The translations under genes and the position numbers were made by a program. The notes under the pieces are model-generated. The model did no database searches. It worked only from the letters and a program-made list of their open reading frames with translations, and was not told the DNA's origin. 6,078 nt of DNA. Source: an uncultured Bacteroidales bacterium. Lineage in GTDB: Bacteria; Bacteroidota; Bacteroidia; Bacteroidales; UBA932. Location: positions 1 through 6,078 of the forward strand of contig CAMCIE010000095.1 in NCBI GenBank assembly GCA_945874815.1, in the 5' to 3' direction. Below are positions 1 to 5,874 of the stretch, piece after piece (the first letter of the stretch is position 1; each line of letters begins with the position of its first letter).

Positions 1-401
1 TCGCAGACCTTTTCAAGGAAAAGCTTGCCGGACGCGAAGTTGTGGATATCAACATGACAAAGAGCATCATAGACCAGCTTGGCATGCCGGAAGGAAGCAG
101 CTCAAATACGGCTTACACTGCCCAGGACCAGTACGAAAGAGGTGTTAAGAAATTCTTCAGAGACCCGGACAACAGCAAGATTGCCGGTGTATGTTCAGGT
201 ATCAGCTATTACCTCGAAATAGATGTCACCATCGTAAGAGTACTCTTCCTCGTGGCACTAATCTGCTGCTCAGCAGGTTTCTGGATCTATCTTGTATTCT
301 GGATCGCAGCTCCGCAGGCCAGGACCGCAGCAGAAAAATGCGAGATGAGGGGAATCCCTGCAACAGCGGAAAACATAAGGAAATTTACATCATCCAAATA
401 A
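1..401 (+). CDS. PspC-domain membrane protein, 5'-truncated by the window edge
   Basis: The reading frame is open from base 3 to the TAA at 399-401, giving 132 visible residues. A GTG at 42 could be read as a start, but the frame continues upstream of it. The residues before it (ADLFKEKL...) align with the domain that precedes PspC in the downstream paralogue at 750-1748 (AEILSEKT...), so the gene almost certainly begins outside the window. Visible residues 1-30 are the end of that alpha-helical domain. About 45-105 form a PspC domain, with the FRDPDNSKIAGVCSGIS core followed by two hydrophobic stretches (about 74-90 and 92-104). A conserved EKCxMxGxP motif follows, and the protein ends at SSK, where the paralogue continues with three more membrane helices. 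PspC domains are small inner-membrane modules, named after the phage-shock protein C that senses envelope stress; the exact role here is unknown. PadR starts 10 bases downstream, so co-transcription is likely. Confidence 0.85.
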   Translation, partial: ADLFKEKLAGREVVDINMTKSIIDQLGMPEGSSSNTAYTAQDQYERGVKKFFRDPDNSKIAGVCSGISYYLEIDVTIVRVLFLVALICCSAGFWIYLVFWIAAPQARTAAEKCEMRGIPATAENIRKFTSSK

Positions 402-411
402 AGCATCAGAT

Positions 412-753
412 ATGGAAGCAAATAACAATTTCATAGAAAACAACAGCACTCAGATGCGCCGGGGCGTGCTGGAATACAGCATATTGCTGATTCTCGCCCT
501 TGAGGATGAATATGCGTCCTCGATTATTCAGAAACTGAAAGATGTGGATATCATCGTGGCTGAAGGCACCGTCTATCCCCTGCTCATAAGGCTCAAGAAA
601 CTGGGGCTTCTGAACTATCGGTGGGAAGAATCCCCGCAAGGTCCGCCAAGAAAATACTATATGATTACCGACGCCGGACGTGAACAGCTCAAAGGGCTCG
701 ACCAGGCATGGAAAAATCTTGTGAACAGCATTGAATCATTGAACAGAATATGA
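412..753 (+). CDS. PadR-family transcriptional regulator
   Basis: This 113-residue cytoplasmic DNA-binding protein has the usual length of a minimal PadR protein. A winged helix-turn-helix spans about residues 15-87. It begins with MRRGVLEYSILLILAL, carries the recognition-helix motif EGTVYPLLIRLKKLGLL (about 51-67), and has the wing motif GPPRKYYMITDAG (77-89). A short C-terminal helix (about 91-112) should form the dimer interface. The start at 412 lies 10 bases after the upstream stop. M15 (base 454) is an alternative start that would still keep the whole domain. The stop overlaps the next gene's ATG as ATGA, which implies translational coupling to the PspC protein. PadR proteins are typically repressors, often of their own operon, relieved by a ligand or partner. 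The flanking membrane proteins are the obvious candidate partners or targets, but this is inferred from position. No operator could be identified with confidence. Confidence 0.92.
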   Translation: MEANNNFIENNSTQMRRGVLEYSILLILALEDEYASSIIQKLKDVDIIVAEGTVYPLLIRLKKLGLLNYRWEESPQGPPRKYYMITDAGREQLKGLDQAWKNLVNSIESLNRI

Positions 754-1748
754 AACGTACAGAAAACATAAACCTCGGCGGTTATGCATTCATAATTGAA
801 GAGGATGCATACAAGGAGTTGTCGGATTACATCGGAAAGATTAAGGACAGCCTTGCAGACGATGCTGAGGAAGTGACCGCTGACATCGAAGTGAGAATCG
901 CCGAAATCCTCAGTGAAAAGACTGGCAGCACCAATGTAGTCACCCTTCCGATGGTTGAGGAAGTAAGAAAAAGAATCGGCAATCCTTCTGAAATATCCGA
1001 GGACAACGAAAACAAACCGAAGGAGCCCGGGCAGGAAAAGATAAAGAAAAGCCTGTACAGGGACGTTGAGAACAGATTCCTCGGAGGCGTCTGTGCCGGT
1101 ATCGGAGCTTATTTCGGAATCGATCCTGTCATCATAAGGATATTGTTCATCATTCTTGCAGTCCTGGGGCTGTTCACGAGAATGGAATCATTCATCACCA
1201 TTGCCCTGCTCGGTTATTCTGCCCTCTGGGTGGCAATGCCTGCCGCAAGGACGGTGGAGGAGAAATGCAGGATGAAGGGAAAGCCAATGCGTCTTGAGAG
1301 TTTTGTTTCAAGCAAGGCTGACATAAAGCAGGAAATCAATGAATTGGCCACATCCGAGGGCAGCCGGAAAGTTGCCAGGGTCTTCGGCTGCATCTTCGGT
1401 ATCATTATGATCATTGCCGGTCTGTCCAACCTTCTGGGATGCTTCGTTATTCCGATTGTTCCGCAGATTTTCGACAAATATATCGATCTCGGGAAATTCG
1501 TCTATGGAAATGAACTTGCCATGGCAAGCAGAATTATCATGGATCCGTATTTCTGGTGGTTCGTCACGGCATTCGTGGTTTTGTTCAGTGTATGGCTTCT
1601 CTGGTGCGGAACCATCCTGTGCTTCGATTTCAAAGCGCCGAAATGGAAACCAGGTCTGGTACTTTTCATCGCGTGGATAATCAGCATTCTTGCCCTGGCA
1701 GCCTGGGTAATCAAAATTGTCGCAGACATGATTCCTATGATAATATAA
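750..1748 (+). CDS. PspC-domain multi-pass membrane protein with N-terminal PadR-associated helical domain
   Basis: The protein has 332 residues and no signal peptide. Residues 1-83 form a soluble alpha-helical domain opening with NINLGGYAFIIEEDAY and containing DIEVRIAEIL (45-54). It resembles the helical signalling domains (HAAS/DUF1700-like) often encoded next to PadR; that assignment is from memory. A charged linker (84-100) leads to a PspC domain at about 102-165 (YRDVENRFLGGVCAGIGAYF), with membrane helices at about 127-141 and 147-163. The EKCRMKGKP motif follows at 171-179. Three further hydrophobic segments (about 210-237, 268-292 and 301-325) make roughly five membrane passes, with the N-terminus probably cytoplasmic. 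The start is fixed by the ATGA overlap with padR. The protein is a paralogue of the truncated gene at 1-401 but about 140 residues longer at its C-terminus. A role as membrane sensor or partner of PadR is inferred from context; the substrate or signal is unknown. Confidence 0.88.
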   Translation: MKRTENINLGGYAFIIEEDAYKELSDYIGKIKDSLADDAEEVTADIEVRIAEILSEKTGSTNVVTLPMVEEVRKRIGNPSEISEDNENKPKEPGQEKIKKSLYRDVENRFLGGVCAGIGAYFGIDPVIIRILFIILAVLGLFTRMESFITIALLGYSALWVAMPAARTVEEKCRMKGKPMRLESFVSSKADIKQEINELATSEGSRKVARVFGCIFGIIMIIAGLSNLLGCFVIPIVPQIFDKYIDLGKFVYGNELAMASRIIMDPYFWWFVTAFVVLFSVWLLWCGTILCFDFKAPKWKPGLVLFIAWIISILALAAWVIKIVADMIPMII

Positions 1749-1760
1749 ACCTATAAATAC

Positions 1761-3872
1761 ATGAAACTCAAAAACTTGATTATCTGCTGCACCATCATGG
1801 CAGCAGCCTCTCCCATCGCTCGTGCGGACGAGGGTATGTGGCTTCCATCTCTTATTGCAAACAGGATTGACGACATGCATTCCAAAGGATTCAGACTGGA
1901 TGCAAAAGACATTTACAACATCAACGAAGCCTCTCTCAAAGACGCAGTGGTTCTGTTCGGAGGAGGATGCACGGGCGAAATCGTTTCAGCTGAAGGCCTT
2001 CTGCTGACCAACCACCATTGCGGATACAGCTACATCCAGAGCCACAGCAGCGTGGAACATGACTACCTGCGCGACGGATTCTGGGCGATGAACCGCTCTG
2101 AAGAACTCCCCAATCCAGGCCTGAAGGTGCGAATACTGGAACGCATGGATAATGTTACATCGGCCGTATTGAAAGGCTGTTCTGACGAACTTTCAGCAGA
2201 AGAGAACGGCAAAGTGACCTCGGAAAACATCAAAGCCATTGTCAAGGAAGCTGAAGCAGCAGGAAAAGGCCTGAAGGCCACAGTGGAATCCATGTACTAC
2301 GGCAACCAGTATTTCCTGTTCATATATAAGGAATATTCGGATATCCGCATGGTCGGAGCACCTCCTTCATCCATAGGAAAGTTCGGAGGAGATACGGACA
2401 ACTGGGTTTGGCCCCGTCACACTGGCGACTTCTCTATGTTCAGGATTTATGCGGACAAAGACAACAACCCTGCGGAATATTCCATCGACAATGTTCCATA
2501 TCAGCCGAAGAAATATTTCAAAATCGCTGCCACAGGGATTCAGGAAGGCGATTTCACATTCATCTACGGATTCCCGGGCAGTACCCTCGAATACATCCAT
2601 TCATCCGAGGTTGACTATATCCAGAACATCGGCGACCCGTCCAAGATTCATCTTCGCACCCTCAGGCTCAACATAATCAAGAGATATATGGACAGCAGCC
2701 AGAAAATCCGCATCCAGTATTCGTCCAAATATGCGAGCATCTCAAATGCCTGGAAAAAATGGCAGGGAGAAGAAATGGGTCTGAGAAAGAACAAGACTTC
2801 CGACAGGAAGCGTAAGGAAGAAGCCGCATTCTCAGCTTGGGCAGAAGGCACTGAATATCAAGGCATTTGCGACAAATTGGCTGCTCTTTACAAGGAGCTT
2901 GAGCCTTATGCCTTCATGACTGATTACTACAATGAAACAGCCAGAAGCATCGAGCTTGCTTCATTTGCAAACCGCTACACCTCAATGATTGAAGAAGGCT
3001 CACCGGATGCATCCTCCACTCTCGAGAAATTCTACAAAGACTGGCAAAAGGAAATTGACAAGGAATGTTTCATGGCAGTGATGGAAGAATTCAGAAAAAA
3101 CGTTCAGGAGAACTTCCAGCCGGATTATTTCAAATCCATGATTTCTGAATACGGTGATGTGTCCGCATGGGCGGAATCGCTTTTCAGCTCAAGCCTATTT
3201 GCATGCGAAAGTTCAGTTAAGGGAATGGATATCAATTCATTGCAGATAATGAAATCCGATCCGGCCGTAGTCTTTGCCAGGAGTTTCCAGCAATGGTACA
3301 ACACCGGCATTCTTCCACAGGCAAGGAGAATCAAGGCAGAAATCCGCGCTGCATACAAAGACTATATGAGAGGTCAGATGGAATATGCAAAGGTCTGCGG
3401 GAAAAGCAATGATTTCTACCCGGATGCCAACCTCACCCTCAGGGTCGCGTACGGTCACGTGGAAGGATACAGCCCTGCTGACGGAGTTTACTACACTCCT
3501 TCATCCACGCTCAAAGGCATAATCGAGAAAGACAATCCGGAGATTTTCGACTACAATATTCCTCAGATACTCAGGGACATATATGCTTCAGGAGATTTCG
3601 GAAGCTGGACCGATGCCAATGGTCAGGTGCCTGTCTGCTTCCTTGCCACCAACCACACTACGGGAGGCAACTCCGGAAGTCCCGTCATCAACGCGGAGGG
3701 CAATCTGATCGGAATCAATTTCGACAGAGTCTGGGAAGGCACGATGAGCGACATTGCCTTCGACCCGGACCGGTGCAGGAACATTTCACTCGACATCAGG
3801 TATGTGCTCTTCACGCTTGAAAAGATTGCAGGAGCGCCACATCTCATAGAGGAGATGACCATTATCAGATAA
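1761..3872 (+). CDS. dpp11: S46-family dipeptidyl-peptidase, DPP11-type (Asp/Glu-specific)
   Basis: This 703-residue exopeptidase should release dipeptides from peptide N-termini in the periplasm, feeding amino-acid catabolism. A signal peptide (1-22) should be cleaved after ARA, leaving the family's typical mature N-terminus DEGMW. The S46 catalytic triad is complete: H86 in TNHHCGY, D223 in HTGDFS and S638 in GGNSGSP. Residues that in this family bind the substrate's free amino group are also present: N214-W215 in GDTDNW, N329 in SISNAW and D655. R656, 18 residues after the catalytic serine in FDRVWEGTMSD, occupies the position of Arg673 of Porphyromonas gingivalis DPP11, which selects Asp or Glu at P1; DPP7 has glycine there. 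The length is close to that of the P. gingivalis enzyme (about 720). The start lies 12 bases after the PspC gene, so read-through from that operon is possible. A strong hairpin follows the stop. Family assignment is very secure; DPP11 subtype is inferred from one diagnostic residue and its context. Confidence 0.95.
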   Translation: MKLKNLIICCTIMAAASPIARADEGMWLPSLIANRIDDMHSKGFRLDAKDIYNINEASLKDAVVLFGGGCTGEIVSAEGLLLTNHHCGYSYIQSHSSVEHDYLRDGFWAMNRSEELPNPGLKVRILERMDNVTSAVLKGCSDELSAEENGKVTSENIKAIVKEAEAAGKGLKATVESMYYGNQYFLFIYKEYSDIRMVGAPPSSIGKFGGDTDNWVWPRHTGDFSMFRIYADKDNNPAEYSIDNVPYQPKKYFKIAATGIQEGDFTFIYGFPGSTLEYIHSSEVDYIQNIGDPSKIHLRTLRLNIIKRYMDSSQKIRIQYSSKYASISNAWKKWQGEEMGLRKNKTSDRKRKEEAAFSAWAEGTEYQGICDKLAALYKELEPYAFMTDYYNETARSIELASFANRYTSMIEEGSPDASSTLEKFYKDWQKEIDKECFMAVMEEFRKNVQENFQPDYFKSMISEYGDVSAWAESLFSSSLFACESSVKGMDINSLQIMKSDPAVVFARSFQQWYNTGILPQARRIKAEIRAAYKDYMRGQMEYAKVCGKSNDFYPDANLTLRVAYGHVEGYSPADGVYYTPSSTLKGIIEKDNPEIFDYNIPQILRDIYASGDFGSWTDANGQVPVCFLATNHTTGGNSGSPVINAEGNLIGINFDRVWEGTMSDIAFDPDRCRNISLDIRYVLFTLEKIAGAPHLIEEMTIIR

Positions 3873-3881
3873 AAAATGACA

Positions 3882-3938
3882 ACTGCGTGGAATTTGCGGT
3901 ATTTTTTTGCAAGTTTCACGCAGTAATTTTTGTTTTTT
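3882..3938 (+). terminator. Rho-independent terminator downstream of the S46 peptidase gene
   Basis: Arms at 3882-3897 (ACTGCGTGGAATTTGC) and 3909-3924 (GCAAGTTTCACGCAGT) pair over 16 consecutive positions, 14 Watson-Crick and two G-U, around an 11-base loop. A T-rich tail follows (five T, G, six T, at 3927-3938). A run of six A precedes the stem at 3871-3876, so some activity on the other strand is conceivable. The hairpin starts 9 bases after the peptidase stop and ends 13 bases before the sigma-factor ATG, so it is also the leader region of the next unit. Confidence 0.8.
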
Positions 3939-3951
3939 GCGTTATATCGGC

Positions 3952-4506
3952 ATGACAGACGACAGACAGCTGGCGATTGATTGCGCCAATGGGGACCAGA
4001 ATGCGGGCGAGGAGCTGTACAGGCGTTACAGCAAGCGCCTGCTGTCGCTCTGCATGCGATATATGAGTGACAAAGCCAGTGCGGAAGATGTGATGCATGA
4101 TGCCTTTGTCAGGATATTGGAGTCCATAGGTAAATACAGATACAACGGCCCGGGTTCCCTGTACAGCTGGATGGCAAGGATTACAGTCAACAAATGTTTT
4201 GATTCGGCCCGCATGAGAAGAAAAATCCGGCGGAGTTTCGTTGAGGAAGGGCAATTGGAGGCTGTGCCTGATGAGGGTTATCTCATTGACACTGAACAGA
4301 TTCCTCCAGACATCCTGAAACAGATGGTTGAATCCCTTCCAGAAGGATATCGGACGGTTTTCAAGCTATGGGCCGTGGAAGGGCTGTCACACAAGGAGAT
4401 AGCGGAAGTTTTGAGAATCAGGGAAAAAAGTTCAGCATCGAATCTATCTCGTGCAAGGGCTATTCTCTCGAAGAAAATCAAGGATTATTATGAAACAGAC
4501 AGGTAA
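3952..4506 (+). CDS. ECF-family RNA polymerase sigma factor (sigma-70 regions 2 and 4)
   Basis: The protein has 184 residues, a normal length for an ECF sigma factor, and directs RNA polymerase to a specific promoter set. Region 2 lies at about 20-92. It includes the core-binding and -10-recognition helices (SAEDVMHDAFVRILESIGKY, 43-62, then SLYSWMARITVNKCFDSARMRRK). A variable acidic linker follows (about 97-120). Region 4 is at about 122-176, with LPEGYRTVFKLWAVEGLSHKEI and a final DNA-binding helix SSASNLSRARAILSKK. The ATG at 3952 is chosen because the frame's upstream extension to 3907 would run through the terminator hairpin. The gene overlaps the next one by 17 bases (4490-4506), indicating translational coupling with a membrane-anchored protein that is its probable anti-sigma factor. 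Activity is therefore likely controlled by an envelope signal. Its regulon cannot be deduced here, although autoregulation would be usual. Confidence 0.93.
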   Translation: MTDDRQLAIDCANGDQNAGEELYRRYSKRLLSLCMRYMSDKASAEDVMHDAFVRILESIGKYRYNGPGSLYSWMARITVNKCFDSARMRRKIRRSFVEEGQLEAVPDEGYLIDTEQIPPDILKQMVESLPEGYRTVFKLWAVEGLSHKEIAEVLRIREKSSASNLSRARAILSKKIKDYYETDR

Positions 4507-5689
4507 AGACGAAACTAAGTTCATCAAGGCTTTCCGTGAAAGTTATATCGAAGACATTTTGCCGGAAGAGTCAGCTGACGGATGGGCTGTAGTCAGCTCG
4601 AGGATGCGTTCACGCGCGATTGTGCGAAGATGCGTTGCGGCGGCATGCCTTTGCCTGCCTTTGGCGGCAGTTGGTATCGTTGGTGTGCTTTATTTAAATT
4701 CCGGGTCTTCGGAGATGGAGCTGGTGGCACGGTCTTCCAATCATTCTGAGGTGGAGCTGGTGAGGCCGGTTTCCGAGGATTCAGAGGTGGAGCTGGTGGC
4801 ACAGATTTCCGGTCCTTCGGAAGTGAAGATGACGAGGCCGGTTTCGGAGGCTTCGGGGATGGAATTGGAGATGCCGGCTTCCGAGGATTCGGAGGTGGAA
4901 CTGGTGATGCCAGTTTCCGAGACTTCGGAGGTGGAACTGGTGGCACAGTCTTCCAATCCTTCGGAGGTGGAGAAGGTTGATAAGGAAGCGGAAGGTGCGA
5001 GGGCCGGAAGCTCGTATGATGATATAGTCAGGGATGATGTATATATTTTCCCGGCCGAGTCAGGCAGGTCCCACAAGGGAATAAGCCTGTCCGCCAGTGT
5101 AAACGGCATGCCTGCGACTTCCGGTAAAACCATGGGTGCGACATCCATGATGATTGCAGCCAGTCCCTTCACTACCGATGTCAAATCCTATCAGGCTCCA
5201 TTGGAAACAATCTACTCCAATTCTGACTTCAGCCATTTCATGCCTGTTGGAGCTGCCGTTCTGGTTTCATTCAACTTCGAGCACAATCTTGCCCTGTCAA
5301 CAGGCCTCGCATACACTATGTTGTATTCAAGAGCTCAGGAACAGGGAGGAGGTAACATCCGGAAACAATATGTCCACTATGCAGGCATACCGGTCACTTT
5401 GGACTGGCATTTTTTCAACAGGTCAGGTTTCAGTCTTTATTCCAGACTTGGAGGCCGAATGGATATATGTGCCGGAGCACGTTTCGGGAATGTCAAGATG
5501 GAGGAAAAGCCTTTACAATGGACAGTAAATGCCTCAGTAGGAGCAAATTACAATTTCAATCGTACGATTGGGCTGTTCATCCAGCCGGAGCTTGACTGGT
5601 ACATCACTCAGACAAGGCTGAAAACGATACGTTCGCAAAGCCCTGTCAATGCCACACTGCGCCTTGGCCTGACTTTCAATCTGCTCTGA
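4490..5689 (+). CDS. Dma-like dual membrane-spanning anti-sigma factor: inner-membrane helix, repeat linker, outer-membrane beta-barrel
   Basis: The protein has 399 residues. Residues 1-47 are cytoplasmic and charged, with a short helical stretch (FIKAFRESY) and a segment ESADGWAVVSSRMR resembling the xxxWxxIxxRL motif before the membrane in Bacteroidota anti-sigma proteins. A single hydrophobic helix spans 48-69. Residues 74-169 are eight 12-residue repeats, acidic and rich in Ser, Glu and Val. About 196-399 form an outer-membrane beta-barrel of the PorT/OMP_b-brl type, with alternating amphipathic strands such as AAVLVSFNFEHNLALSTGLAYTM, the loop-strand YAGIPVTLDWHFF, and a C-terminal strand ending LRLGLTFNLL. 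Known Dma proteins of Bacteroides thetaiotaomicron share this order and control partner sigma factors, affecting outer-membrane vesiculation. Anti-sigma function here is inferred from architecture and the 17-base overlap with the sigma gene. The ATG at 4490 is preferred over upstream in-frame codons because it gives a typical N-terminus. The lack of a normal cleavable signal peptide fits a retained membrane anchor. Confidence 0.82.
   Translation: MKQTGKDETKFIKAFRESYIEDILPEESADGWAVVSSRMRSRAIVRRCVAAACLCLPLAAVGIVGVLYLNSGSSEMELVARSSNHSEVELVRPVSEDSEVELVAQISGPSEVKMTRPVSEASGMELEMPASEDSEVELVMPVSETSEVELVAQSSNPSEVEKVDKEAEGARAGSSYDDIVRDDVYIFPAESGRSHKGISLSASVNGMPATSGKTMGATSMMIAASPFTTDVKSYQAPLETIYSNSDFSHFMPVGAAVLVSFNFEHNLALSTGLAYTMLYSRAQEQGGGNIRKQYVHYAGIPVTLDWHFFNRSGFSLYSRLGGRMDICAGARFGNVKMEEKPLQWTVNASVGANYNFNRTIGLFIQPELDWYITQTRLKTIRSQSPVNATLRLGLTFNLL
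4709..4996 (+). repeat. Eight in-frame 36-bp tandem repeats encoding a 12-residue periplasmic spacer
   Basis: Units begin at 4709, 4745, 4781, 4817, 4853, 4889, 4925 and 4961. The consensus unit is SEVELVxxxSxx. Two subtypes occur. One ends VAxxSxP or similar (units 1, 3 and 7: VARSSNH, VAQISGP, VAQSSNP). The other ends xxPxSEx (units 2, 4, 5 and 6: VRPVSED, TRPVSEA, EMPASED, VMPVSET). Unit 8 (SEVEKVDKEAEG) is degenerate. The subtype order A-B-A-B-B-B-A suggests growth partly by 24-residue pairs. The period is a multiple of three, so copy-number change would keep the reading frame. The tract lies between the inner-membrane helix and the beta-barrel. Confidence 0.9.
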
Positions 5690-5710
5690 GTCCTCATCTC
5701 CACAAATAAA

Positions 5711-5855
5711 CGAGGCTGACCATAAAGTCTGTCATATCGAGCGAAGTCCGGAGGATGTAGTCGAGATATCTGCTGATAATCAGCAATTTCTGAAGATCTC
5801 TCCATGCGCTTCGCTTAGTCGAAATGACATTTTTAGGACTTTTTGGTCAGCCTCG
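5711..5855. repeat. 145-bp nested palindromic element with 19-bp terminal inverted repeats, MITE-like
   Basis: The outer arms at 5711-5729 (CGAGGCTGACCATAAAGTC) and 5837-5855 (GACTTTTTGGTCAGCCTCG) are inverted copies with one mismatch. The interior contains further inverted pairs, so the whole can fold as one long imperfect hairpin with small bulges. It encodes no protein and has no clear flanking target-site duplication. It fills most of the 185-bp gap between convergent genes, where it could act as a two-way transcription terminator (T-rich runs at 5830-5834 and 5840-5844). The alternatives are a non-autonomous transposable element or a REP-like intergenic repeat. It resembles, from memory, palindromic repeats scattered through Bacteroidota genomes; a genome-wide copy count was not possible. 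Confidence 0.7.
5730..5829. repeat. Inner inverted repeats of the palindromic element
   Basis: TGTCATATCGA at 5730-5740 pairs with TCGAAATGACA at 5819-5829 (one mismatch). GCGAAG at 5741-5746 pairs with CTTCGC at 5809-5814, and GAGAT at 5763-5767 with ATCTC at 5796-5800. At 5771-5785 TGCTGATAATCAGCA is a small near-perfect palindrome that could nucleate its own hairpin. The TGTCAT...ATGACA ends are typical of a Bacteroidota intergenic repeat type, which may have been captured inside the outer 19-bp inverted repeats. Confidence 0.6.
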
Positions 5856-5874
5856 CTCTTAACAGAAATAATAA

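Noticed and set aside
42..401. GTG at 42 as the true start of the first gene
   Set aside because: The frame is open to the window edge, and residues upstream of the GTG align with the domain before PspC in the downstream paralogue.
1308..1880. Minus-strand open frame of 190 codons across the PspC/peptidase junction
   Set aside because: It opposes two well-supported genes, has no recognisable domain and has a composition typical of a shadow frame.
3907..3951. Extended N-terminus of the sigma factor starting at TTG 3907
   Set aside because: The extra residues would be encoded by the hairpin arm and T-rich tail, and the protein starting at ATG 3952 already begins where ECF sigma factors normally do.
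4631..4664. Possible lipoprotein signal (Cys residues in CVAAACLCLP) in the beta-barrel protein
   Set aside because: The cysteines follow a 47-residue charged N-terminus and sit at the beginning of the hydrophobic stretch, not after it, so a lipobox is not credible; a membrane anchor fits better.
4593..5184. Two long antisense open frames (4593-4946 and 4741-5184) encoding Pro-rich and Ser/Thr-rich repetitive proteins
   Set aside because: They overlie the 36-bp repeats. A period divisible by three keeps several frames free of stops, and the predicted proteins are low-complexity mirrors with no recognisable domain. The sense frame has clear membrane and barrel domains.
5690..5874. Small gene or RNA gene in the convergent gap
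   Set aside because: The only open frame here, on the minus strand across 5608-5805, is a shadow crossing the palindrome and the barrel gene's end. No tRNA-like or other recognisable RNA fold apart from the palindrome was seen.
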